A stretch of 8,636 nt of DNA from Candidatus Thorarchaeota archaeon (GCA_016840385.1 JAEOSL010000138.1:1-8636), one strand, 5' to 3'. Positions 1 through 6,845 are shown, counted from the stretch's first letter. Translations and numbers: made by a program. The notes: generated by a model not told the origin, from the letters alone.

Positions 1-840
1 AAGTACTGTAGCCATGGTAACATCTGCAGAAACTACTCCAATGAGTGATCCGTTGTCAAATCTGACAGGTCTTCCCATTGAGATGACCAGACCTACTGAT
101 TCGTCAACGTAAGGTGCTGTAAATATTACGTTATCTTCAGAGGGACTAATTCCTGCAACATTGGTGTACCACTCTTGGGCATTTGCATCATAATCAAGCC
201 CTGGACCATCAAGGTCCTGGAAATATGACAAGTCATCAAAGGGATAATTCCTAAACAAGTGCTGATCTGATACAGCAAGATCATATCCCATGTAGAGCCA
301 TCTGTAATCCGGATTCATTTTGTGAAGTGCCTTGAATACATTGATCATATTTGATGAGTAATCAAGTGCATTACTAGTTGCTGATGAAAGATCCAACGGA
401 TTGTTGTTATTCCATTGTGCCCTAGGCATGAAATAACAATCAGCATCAAATGAGATTGTTGTAGATCCACCATAGCCATCTATGATTTCTGTATCCGTTT
501 CAAAATCTAAGGCTCCCCAACTTGGTTCCACAGTAGAATCCCAATAGTAACTATACTGTGGTGTTGCTGTAATTCGTTCATTGAACAAATCTTCGCAATA
601 TTGTTCCATCATGTAGACTCCATCGATATAGCTCTGCCATCTCTCCTCTATGAAGAGTGCAGTATCATTGGATAGTCTCTGAAGATTCGCTAGTTCCTCA
701 GCTTTTAGCGCATCAGCTGCATCTCCTGCATTAGCATTAGATACGGTGAATATCTCACCAATTGATAACGCTGAAATAACAAGCATTGGCACTAGCGCCA
801 CTACTACAAATGTGACGACTATTCTCTTTGAGATGTCCAT
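1..840 (-). CDS. dCache-domain membrane sensor protein, N-terminal part (3' end beyond window)
   Basis: The minus strand is open for 280 codons from an ATG at 840 to the left edge, so the C-terminal output region is missing. Residues about 5-28 form one hydrophobic helix after a short basic start (MDISKR), a signal anchor. A long extracytoplasmic region follows, beginning with a helical stretch (about 38-90). Near the end are the marks of a double-Cache ligand-binding domain: AQEWYTNV (221-228), FTAPYVDESVGLVISMGRPV (240-259) and GSLIGVVSADV (264-274). In this family the domain binds small extracellular ligands such as amino or carboxylic acids. The output could be a chemoreceptor, a histidine kinase or another module, and cannot be decided here. 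The start is preceded by a purine-rich GAGAAAGAGGAA that could serve as a ribosome site. The gene lies 62 bases downstream of the propeller gene on the same strand, so co-transcription is possible. The Cache call is firm; the ligand is unknown. Confidence 0.82.
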   Translation of the reverse strand, partial: MDISKRIVVTFVVVALVPMLVISALSIGEIFTVSNANAGDAADALKAEELANLQRLSNDTALFIEERWQSYIDGVYMMEQYCEDLFNERITATPQYSYYWDSTVEPSWGALDFETDTEIIDGYGGSTTISFDADCYFMPRAQWNNNNPLDLSSATSNALDYSSNMINVFKALHKMNPDYRWLYMGYDLAVSDQHLFRNYPFDDLSYFQDLDGPGLDYDANAQEWYTNVAGISPSEDNVIFTAPYVDESVGLVISMGRPVRFDNGSLIGVVSADVTMATVL

Positions 841-902
841 TTCCTCTTTCTCCGCGTGTACTTGTAAATTGTCATGTTGACCATCATTTCTAGTGAAAAC
901 CC

Positions 903-2342
903 CTACCCTGTTTGTGCTCTCAGCTCCTCGATAAGCTTCTCCGCAAAATCACGAGAGCTCATTCGCTCGTCAAGAGCGAACAGATTTCCATCTAGAGTTC
1001 CTTGAACTGTTCCTTCACCGAGAAGGATAATCAAGGTCCTACGTAATAATGTACGATCTACACCAGTTTCTTTTTCCATTTCTTCTACATCAACTGCATC
1101 GGCACCTTTGAGTAAATCATGAAGGATTGATCGTACGTTTTGTGCTTCCTTCTCACCGATCTTCTTGTACTTTGGTTTCTTTTTAGTTCTAACAAAAGTA
1201 CTACCGTCAATATGCCCCTCAATATCACCACTCTGTATCATCGCTTGCAGACTTCGTCTTAGATTGTATGCTGCTGGTCGTGGGAGGGTCTTTCGAAGTA
1301 TTCTATCTAATTCTTTGAGTTTGATCTGAGTGTGTTTCCCTGTAATCGAATCGATACTCTCCTGAATATATTCCTCGATTACGTATTCTTCAATCATCTG
1401 TAATGTAGCACCGCACGATTCGCATTTTGGTGCTTCAGGGGATGTTGGCGCTCCACAGTTACCACACTTGATTGCTCTTCGATAGAGTATTTCCTTCGTT
1501 GAGCCAATCTGCTGAAGAATCACCTTCTCTGTTCGTGAAGCTTTTCCGGTTTCTTCTACTTCCCAGAAGCTTAGTCTCCTATCTTTAGTACTTACGACTA
1601 GGTATGAGATATCTGAAATCTCGTCTGGAACTCCTGTTGCCATTGATCTCGGTACATTTCCTACATCAATACGGTCTATCTCATTTCCATCTATATCCCA
1701 AACTCTCAGAGTTGATGATAGGTCTCCAGTAACGAATAATTTTCTTTCATCAAATGATAAAACTGCAAATACTGTAATTTTTTTTCCCAGTTGAAGTTCT
1801 TTTAGCTGGTATCCTGCGGCTGTTAGAATTGTAATCTTCCCTTTCTTATCAGCAATCACAACTTCAAGTTCTGTATCATTTGTTATGTCCTCAAGCCAGA
1901 CATCAGCAATCGGCGCATCAACATTTCTTGTAAATATAGCATCCTTGTCATTATTGTAGAGAATGATCCTTTTGTTCTCGAGTGCTACAACAACTTCAGC
2001 TGCATCATCTCCATCAACATCTCGAGCATCGCATGCAACCACATCACTCTCTAGTCGGATATTCCAGACAGTGCTTCCTCTATGGTCCACGACAAGTACT
2101 TTCTTTCCCACTCCACCAACAAGGGAATCCTTACCTTCTCCCTCTACGTCAGCAACTGCTATGCAACGAACCTTGCTACTCCATTTTCGTGTGCTACGAA
2201 GTGTACCCTTTGCATCAAAGACCCTCATTCGATCTCCGTAATCAAGAGAAAATACTTGCGCGCTTGTATCGCTCCTTTGTCTCACGTACACGGAGTAGAC
2301 GTTTGCTGAGGTAGGTACACTGGCAATTGCTCGAATCTTCAA
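903..2342 (-). CDS. beta-propeller protein with zinc ribbon and two winged-helix-like C-terminal units
   Basis: This is a 479-residue soluble protein with no signal peptide or membrane segment. Residues about 30-265 contain at least six repeating strand units of the FG-GAP/WD40-like kind, each ending in a pattern such as LVVDHRG, IILYNND, ITILTAAG, LRVWDIDG or LSFWEV. Acidic turns that look like FG-GAP calcium loops occur at D108-V-D-G-D-D and in D65-VEGEGKD. A zinc ribbon follows: C293-x2-C296-x10-C307-x2-C310. The C-terminal third has two helix-rich units (about 335-386 and 400-457), each ending in a similar wing, DIEGHIDGSTFV and TVQGTLDGNLFAL. The order suggests a scaffold that binds protein through the propeller and nucleic acid or protein through the C-terminus; this is inference. 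The start is TTG at 2342, because an in-frame TAA lies two codons upstream; GGAG about 16 bases upstream is a weak ribosome site. It is transcribed divergently from the deacetylase gene. I recognise no named family for the full length. Confidence 0.85.
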   Translation of the reverse strand: MKIRAIASVPTSANVYSVYVRQRSDTSAQVFSLDYGDRMRVFDAKGTLRSTRKWSSKVRCIAVADVEGEGKDSLVGGVGKKVLVVDHRGSTVWNIRLESDVVACDARDVDGDDAAEVVVALENKRIILYNNDKDAIFTRNVDAPIADVWLEDITNDTELEVVIADKKGKITILTAAGYQLKELQLGKKITVFAVLSFDERKLFVTGDLSSTLRVWDIDGNEIDRIDVGNVPRSMATGVPDEISDISYLVVSTKDRRLSFWEVEETGKASRTEKVILQQIGSTKEILYRRAIKCGNCGAPTSPEAPKCESCGATLQMIEEYVIEEYIQESIDSITGKHTQIKLKELDRILRKTLPRPAAYNLRRSLQAMIQSGDIEGHIDGSTFVRTKKKPKYKKIGEKEAQNVRSILHDLLKGADAVDVEEMEKETGVDRTLLRRTLIILLGEGTVQGTLDGNLFALDERMSSRDFAEKLIEELRAQTG

Positions 2343-2379
2343 GTCTTAGTTCCGCTCCGTAGAGTGTTTGGAACATAGC

Positions 2380-2387
2380 AATATAAG
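2380..2387 (+). promoter_or_regulatory. TATA-like box for the deacetylase gene, in a divergent promoter region
   Basis: The AATATAAG element is centred about 28 bases upstream of the deacetylase ATG at 2412. Archaeal transcription usually starts about 25 bases downstream of the TATA centre, so the message would begin at or within a few bases of the ATG. There is no Shine-Dalgarno sequence in front of that ATG, which agrees with a leaderless transcript. The same A/T-rich core read on the other strand (CTTATATT) lies about 42 bases from the TTG of the propeller gene and could drive it with a leader of about 15-17 bases that contains GGAG. Both transcripts therefore probably share this 69-base region. 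No experimental start site is available. Confidence 0.55.
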
Positions 2388-2411
2388 TGTGCACTGAAAC
2401 CAAAATCCCTA

Positions 2412-3488
2412 ATGAGTCATTCAGGAAAATGCAATGTTGGATTTCTTTGGACTGACCTTCTTGAAACCTTTGATTTTGGGAGAAAGCATCCGATTAAGAT
2501 TGGTCGTTTTAAGATGCTGCATGATTTCATTGAAGAGAAGGGGTTTCTTGATCAATCCAATGTAAAAATTATCAATCCTGAATTACTCACTGATGAACTC
2601 TTGAAGAAGACTCACGCAGCAGATTACATTGCGAGAATACAAGAGATATCAGAAACTGGTGTTGGGGATATCGATATAGATACTCCCGGTTTCAAGAATA
2701 TCTACTTTCACTCACGTCTTGCGTCGGGAGCTTCTGTTACAGGTGTTCATTCCATTATGTTAGGCAAAGTAGACCATTTCATTTCTCCTACAGGTGGTTT
2801 CCATCATGCAACCTTCGAGAAAGGTGGAGGGTTCTGTATAATCAACGATGTTGCCGCGAGTGTATATGCTCTGAAGGAGTATGGTGTGAATCGCATTCTG
2901 ATCGCAGATTTTGATGTTCATCACGGTAATGGAACCCAGACCTATTTCTATGATGACCCTGGTGTTATGCAGGTTTCATTTCATGAAGATCCCGAATGGA
3001 TGTTCCCACATGATGGTTTCATAAAAGACATAGGTTCTGGCTCAGGACGAGGTTACAATATCAATATGCATTTTCCAATGGATGCAGGCGATTCTGTATA
3101 TCGATATGCGTACGATGAACTGGTTCCACCATTGATTGAATTCTACAAACCCGAATTCATCATCTTCCTCCCTGGTTTCGATGCGCACTACAAGGATAGA
3201 CTTGCTCATCTTACAATCACGACTGATATGATTCGCTATGTTTCAGAATCAATCCATGAAGCTGCTCATATTCATTCAAAGGGGCGGATGGGCGCTATGA
3301 CTGGTGGTGGTTACACTCGAAACTCATTAACGTGGGGATTTGGCACCGTTATGTCTGTACTTTCAGGTCATCCATATGAACCACCTGTGCAAGAACCTCC
3401 TTTCGTAGACGATAAAGAAACTTGGAATATAGTACGTTCCAATGTCGATGAAGTGAAAGACTTGGTCTTCCCAGAACTTGGAATTTAG
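2412..3488 (+). CDS. histone deacetylase superfamily protein (AcuC-like zinc deacetylase)
   Basis: The 358-residue product is a complete arginase/deacetylase-fold hydrolase that should remove acyl groups from an acylated amine. The active site is intact: the His-His pair H131-H132 in GGFHHATFEKGGGFCIINDV, zinc ligands D168 and H170 in DFDVHHGNGTQ, zinc ligand D257 in PGFDAH, and the transition-state tyrosine Y301 in TGGGY. The early YDFG-type box (FDFGRKHPIKIGR, about 20-32) and SFHED (189-193) resemble AcuC and class I HDAC-like prokaryotic enzymes more than acetylpolyamine amidohydrolases. The length is close to the AcuC range. There is no signal peptide, so it acts in the cytoplasm. The substrate could be acetyl-lysine on chromatin or metabolic proteins, or a small acetylated amine; the neighbours do not decide this, and no acetyl-CoA synthetase or acetyltransferase is beside it. 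The ATG at 2412 fits the upstream TATA box and probably gives a leaderless message. Confidence 0.93.
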   Translation: MSHSGKCNVGFLWTDLLETFDFGRKHPIKIGRFKMLHDFIEEKGFLDQSNVKIINPELLTDELLKKTHAADYIARIQEISETGVGDIDIDTPGFKNIYFHSRLASGASVTGVHSIMLGKVDHFISPTGGFHHATFEKGGGFCIINDVAASVYALKEYGVNRILIADFDVHHGNGTQTYFYDDPGVMQVSFHEDPEWMFPHDGFIKDIGSGSGRGYNINMHFPMDAGDSVYRYAYDELVPPLIEFYKPEFIIFLPGFDAHYKDRLAHLTITTDMIRYVSESIHEAAHIHSKGRMGAMTGGGYTRNSLTWGFGTVMSVLSGHPYEPPVQEPPFVDDKETWNIVRSNVDEVKDLVFPELGI

Positions 3489-3570
3489 GATATTCTAAAA
3501 CCCAATATTCAATAAAATACCTCCAGATAGAAGGATGTAAAAGACTCACAGTAACATGATGCGAAACCAA

Positions 3571-3575
3571 AGGAG
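3571..3575 (+). promoter_or_regulatory. Shine-Dalgarno site for the RdhA-like gene
   Basis: AGGAG stands 8 bases upstream of the ATG at 3584, the best ribosome-binding site in the window. It supports 3584 over the second ATG four bases later, which is in another frame. Unlike the deacetylase gene upstream, this gene is therefore translated from a message with a leader. A/T-rich stretches at about 3510-3518 and 3535-3542 are possible TATA boxes; I cannot choose between them. Confidence 0.7.
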
Positions 3576-3583
3576 AAAATCTG

Positions 3584-4945
3584 ATGCATGTTTCTAAATC
3601 CCTTTGTAATCCCAAAGTATGCAAATACGAATGTTTGGATGCCTGCAGCGATACACATGGTGATGATCCTCCTCTTATATTTTGGAAAGATTCTCTAATC
3701 CCTGTGATTGATGAAGACACGTGTACAGAATGCTTTGCTTGTGTACGAGCCTGTCCGTTGAATGCCATCAGCATAGACGGTGAGGCATCGGTCACTCCTG
3801 AGCTTATTCCACCTCCACCTGAAACTCAGGAAACATCTGAGAAACCCTATGAAGTATCTGACATACTCTCAAGGATGTCAGAAGCTGATACCATCTTTGC
3901 TCGTGTGCAGTTTGATCCAGAATACGAGTTCTACCACCAGACGGAATTTTCTGGTGCTGAGTATATGATTTCCAAAGGAATTCCCGGCTACAGTCGTTTC
4001 GAATATGAACTCAGCGTCGCTGCATGGAAACTTTACGATTCACGACATTCGATAAAACGACCTGGAATTGGACTTGATCCTGAGGCCGATGAAACTGGTG
4101 AAAAGCTATCTTCAGATTCTGAGGAACTTACTGATATGGTAAAGAAAGCAGGGTTGTTCTTTGGAGCTGAACTTGTAGGTATCGCTGATTTGAATAGAAC
4201 TTGGTTGTATACTCATAATCGGAAGAGTGAACCATATGATGTGCCAGAATCATTTACCCGGGCCGTTGTTATGGCGGTAGAGATGGATTATGATGCGATT
4301 GCTTCATCTCCTACTTTTACAAGTGCAGCAGCAACAGGTCTTGGATATTCGATGATGGCGTTCATCGAGGCGGAACTAGTATCATTCATTAAAAGAATGG
4401 GATACAATGCAATAACCTGTGGTAATGATGTTGGGATGAGTGTTCCAATGGCAATAGATGCAGGTCTTGGTCAATACGGACGCCATGGTCTCCTTATCAC
4501 AAAACCCTTCGGTCCTAGAGTTCGTATTGCCAAAGTATTGACCGATATGCCATTGATTCCTGACTCTCCAGATATTAATTTTGGAAAAGCAGTTGTTCGT
4601 TTCTGTGAAACCTGTGAGAAGTGTGCTACGACATGTCCCTCCCAATCCATTCCCTTTGGAAAAGAGCGAACTTGGGAAGGCAAAACGAAATCAAATAACC
4701 CTGGAATCAAGAAATGGTATGTTAACGTGGAAACCTGCTATGGCTTCTGGGTTGAGAATGGTTCTGAATGTTCTAATTGCATCCGCTCATGCCCCTACAA
4801 CAAGAAAGATGGAATCATGCACCGTTCTGTTATGTGGTTTGTTCAACATACACCGTGGCTTAATCGGCTCATCGTCAAGATGGATGATATAGCTGGATAC
4901 GGAAAGCAAAAATCTGGCGAAAAATTCTGGAAGAAATTTAGGTGA
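3584..4945 (+). CDS. reductive-dehalogenase-like (RdhA) protein with ABCE1/RLI-type double [4Fe-4S] N-terminus
   Basis: The protein has 453 residues. The catalytic half belongs to the corrinoid/iron-sulfur reductive dehalogenase family, related to epoxyqueuosine reductase QueG. Support comes from MSEADTIFAR (98-107), GYSRFEYELSVAAW (135-148), AIDAGLGQYGRHGLLITKPF (290-309), and two C-terminal cluster motifs: C341-x2-C344-x2-C347-x3-C351-P and C385-x10-C396-x2-C399-x3-C403-P. T251, Y255, N281 and R314 have the same mutual spacing as the PceA active-site residues I recall as T242, Y246, N272 and R305. The N-terminus holds C8-x4-C13-x3-C17-x3-C21 and then C47-x2-C50-x2-C53-x3-C57-P, the pattern of the ABCE1/RLI iron-sulfur domain, so four clusters are expected. 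A Pro-rich linker (75-80) joins the parts. There is no Tat signal, and no RdhB anchor gene is visible, so it is probably cytoplasmic and not respiratory. The substrate is unknown. A corrinoid cofactor is inferred from the family. Confidence 0.88.
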   Translation: MHVSKSLCNPKVCKYECLDACSDTHGDDPPLIFWKDSLIPVIDEDTCTECFACVRACPLNAISIDGEASVTPELIPPPPETQETSEKPYEVSDILSRMSEADTIFARVQFDPEYEFYHQTEFSGAEYMISKGIPGYSRFEYELSVAAWKLYDSRHSIKRPGIGLDPEADETGEKLSSDSEELTDMVKKAGLFFGAELVGIADLNRTWLYTHNRKSEPYDVPESFTRAVVMAVEMDYDAIASSPTFTSAAATGLGYSMMAFIEAELVSFIKRMGYNAITCGNDVGMSVPMAIDAGLGQYGRHGLLITKPFGPRVRIAKVLTDMPLIPDSPDINFGKAVVRFCETCEKCATTCPSQSIPFGKERTWEGKTKSNNPGIKKWYVNVETCYGFWVENGSECSNCIRSCPYNKKDGIMHRSVMWFVQHTPWLNRLIVKMDDIAGYGKQKSGEKFWKKFR

Positions 4946-4970
4946 TATTCCTCCTAGTAGAGAATATTAG

Positions 4971-4981
4971 GGCGTGACGCC
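4971..4981. promoter_or_regulatory. GC-rich dyad between the RdhA-like and kinase genes
   Basis: GGCGTGACGCC is a perfect 5-base-arm palindrome around a central G in an otherwise A/T-rich gap of about 116 bases, flanked by AAT and ATT at symmetric distance. As RNA it could form only a short stem with a three-base loop and no T-run follows, so it is a poor terminator. It could be a binding site for a dimeric regulator upstream of the kinase, but it is a single copy in this window. Confidence 0.25.
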
Positions 4982-5052
4982 TATTAATTAGAGTCTGTTA
5001 AAGAGTAATACAACGTGATTTATCCGGTTTGCGCAAGAATAAATCGAAGTCC

Positions 5053-5056
5053 GGAG
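5053..5056 (+). promoter_or_regulatory. Shine-Dalgarno site deciding the kinase start
   Basis: GGAG lies 5 bases upstream of the ATG at 5062. The reading frame is open further upstream to a TTG at 5029, but that codon has no ribosome site, and the site at 5053 would be inside the gene if it were used. This favours 5062, or the in-frame ATG two codons later at 5068. Confidence 0.5.
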
Positions 5057-5061
5057 TATGT

Positions 5062-6543
5062 ATGGCAATGTCAAAAAAGGCAGGGACACGGACACAGAAA
5101 ACTAAGAAGAGTGGGTCTAAGACAAAGAAGAAATCTCTCACTGCAATTGCCAATTGGAATGATGACATGATTTTAGCTATTCTGAATAATGCCCACGATG
5201 GAATCGTTATTCTTGGTGATGACTACAAATTTGAGTATATCAACGAGCGAGGATTGACTCTCTATGGGGGACCTGCATCAGACTTAGTGGGCAAAGATTT
5301 TCGAACATTCATGAAAGATGATATGGCAAAAATGGTTACTGAGTATTATGATATGAGGCGTAGAGGTGAAGATGTACCTTCTACGTATCCGTTTCGCTTA
5401 TTGCGAAAAGATGGCAAAGAGGTGACCGTTCAAGCTCGTATATCAATGATCATGGGCCCAGACAATAAACAAAAAATCATTGCACACCTCCAAGATATTA
5501 CTCAAATGGAAAGTGACCTGCGAGCTCTTGAAGAATCAAAAACTCGATACAAATTATTAGTTGAAACCATGAATGATGGTTTGGCCATAGATAATGTCGA
5601 TGGAGAACTGACCTACGTCAACGATGCGTTTTGTAGAATGCTTGGGTGTACCACTGGAGAACTTATTGGAAAACACTGGAGTGAACTTACAGCCGAAATG
5701 ACCCGTGAAGATGTCGAGGGAAAATTGAGTCAACGAAAAGCTGGTGTATCTGAGAGTTACGAATTGACATGGTGTCACAAGAATGGAGAAACTGTTCCAA
5801 CTATTGTTTCTGCCACACCATATATTGATAACGATGGCAATTTTGCAGGAACTTTTGCTGTGATAACTGAAATCACTACACAAAAGGATGCTGAAGAATC
5901 AATTCAATTCTATTTAGACCTTCTATCACACGATATTGCTAATCAATTGCAGGTCATTATGACCAGCAGCGGTTTACTCGAACAGGAAGTTCCTACTTCA
6001 TATATCGCAGATGCACGGCAAGATATTCTGGATGCTGTAGATCGGTGTAATCGGCTCATAACCAAGGTGAAACGAGCAGGTCAGATTCGTCAATTATCAA
6101 TTTCAAGTATAGATCTTGTCGACGTTATTGATGAAAAGGTGGCAGTTCTCGAACGTGTGTACAACGCAAAGATTCACAGAACTGGTTTAACAAAGAACGT
6201 AATGGTTGACGCTGATGTATTGCTAGGTGAACTCATCTGGAATCTTTTAGAAAATTCAGCACGTCACAATCCAATCGATAACAAGGAAGTCTGGATTGAA
6301 GTCAAACCAAAAGGCGATTCAGTCTTACTTTCGATTGGAGATAATGGCCCTGGACTTAGCGACAGCAGGAAGAAGAATCTCTTCACAGAGCGGAGCCATG
6401 CTGGCGGAGTTGGGCTCAAATTAGTACAACAGATGATTCGAAAATATGGCGGGTCAATTGAAGTAGTAGATCGAGTGAAAGGCAAACCTAGTGCAGGTGT
6501 GATCTTCACAGTGACTCTTCGAAAGGCAAAGAAAGCTAAATGA
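5062..6543 (+). CDS. soluble PAS-PAS sensor histidine kinase
   Basis: From the ATG at 5062 the product is 493 residues without membrane segments, so it senses a cytoplasmic signal. The first 25 residues are rich in Lys, Ser and Thr. Two PAS domains follow: about 35-148 (AHDGIVILGDDYKFEYIN through IAHLQDIT) and about 157-277 (MNDGLAIDNVDGELTYVN through FAVITEIT). The DHp helix carries the phospho-accepting H290 in LLSHDIANQLQV. The ATPase domain has an N box with N394 and N398 (WNLLENSARHNP), the D427-N-G-P-G loop and a second glycine loop GGVGL (448-452), so kinase activity should be intact. No Cys/His haem or flavin-type motif stands out in the PAS domains, so the signal is unknown. No receiver domain or response regulator gene is in the window: it is an orphan kinase. 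An upstream in-frame TTG at 5029 would add 11 residues. Confidence 0.9.
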   Translation: MAMSKKAGTRTQKTKKSGSKTKKKSLTAIANWNDDMILAILNNAHDGIVILGDDYKFEYINERGLTLYGGPASDLVGKDFRTFMKDDMAKMVTEYYDMRRRGEDVPSTYPFRLLRKDGKEVTVQARISMIMGPDNKQKIIAHLQDITQMESDLRALEESKTRYKLLVETMNDGLAIDNVDGELTYVNDAFCRMLGCTTGELIGKHWSELTAEMTREDVEGKLSQRKAGVSESYELTWCHKNGETVPTIVSATPYIDNDGNFAGTFAVITEITTQKDAEESIQFYLDLLSHDIANQLQVIMTSSGLLEQEVPTSYIADARQDILDAVDRCNRLITKVKRAGQIRQLSISSIDLVDVIDEKVAVLERVYNAKIHRTGLTKNVMVDADVLLGELIWNLLENSARHNPIDNKEVWIEVKPKGDSVLLSIGDNGPGLSDSRKKNLFTERSHAGGVGLKLVQQMIRKYGGSIEVVDRVKGKPSAGVIFTVTLRKAKKAK

Positions 6544-6551
6544 CGTCCCAA

Positions 6552-6845
6552 TCATCTAGTTTTATTCTGCAATCTTGTATAAAGTCCTTCAAAGAAATCT
6601 TTCTTCTTGATCTCGTTAATCTTGAAGAAATTCGTTCTGATACGGTACAATCTATTCTTTACCGATTGATAGTCCTTCAGTTTTCTTTTACCGACGGCGG
6701 TATCAATGATTGTAGTTACTGCTTCAGGAAAGTTGTCGATATATTGGCATTGTTTCACTTGAATATGAAACAGAGTACTTTGTAAAATGTCTGTTCTAGA
6801 TATACATTTTGATTCCATTGCGCACGGTCCCCACGCATTAGACAT
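6552..6845 (-). CDS. possible small hypothetical protein, convergent with the kinase
   Basis: A 97-codon frame runs on the minus strand from ATG 6845 to TGA, ending 8 bases from the kinase stop. I recognise no family. The product is basic and mostly helical in look, with three early cysteines (C8, C14, C33), a Lys/Arg-rich stretch (GKRKLKDYQSVKNRLYRIR) and no signal peptide or membrane helix. In its favour: about two thirds of its codons begin with a purine, the amino-acid mix is natural, an in-frame TAA directly precedes the ATG, and an A/T-rich TATTATTA about 26 bases upstream could be a TATA box for a leaderless message. Against it: there is no ribosome site and no homolog I can name. A plus-strand frame of 81 codons (6540-6785) overlaps it in antisense, starting with an ATGA overlap on the kinase stop; its codons are less gene-like. 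At most one of the two is likely real. Confidence 0.4.
   Translation of the reverse strand: MSNAWGPCAMESKCISRTDILQSTLFHIQVKQCQYIDNFPEAVTTIIDTAVGKRKLKDYQSVKNRLYRIRTNFFKINEIKKKDFFEGLYTRLQNKTR

Noticed and set aside
1963..2314. Three plus-strand frames of 75-110 codons inside the propeller gene
   Set aside because: They are low-complexity Ser/Thr/Leu/His-rich shadows antisense to a well-supported coding region.
3349..3795. 148-codon minus-strand frame across the deacetylase / RdhA-like junction
   Set aside because: It overlaps two strongly supported genes in antisense and its product shows no family feature.
3584..4945. Epoxyqueuosine reductase (QueG) as the identity of the iron-sulfur protein
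   Set aside because: The C-terminal cluster motifs with W-rich intervening sequence and the Tyr/Asn/Arg spacing fit RdhA better, and queuosine synthesis is not expected in archaea.
5029..5061. TTG start giving 11 extra residues on the histidine kinase
   Set aside because: There is no ribosome site before it, while GGAG is well spaced for ATG 5062. Not excluded, only less likely.
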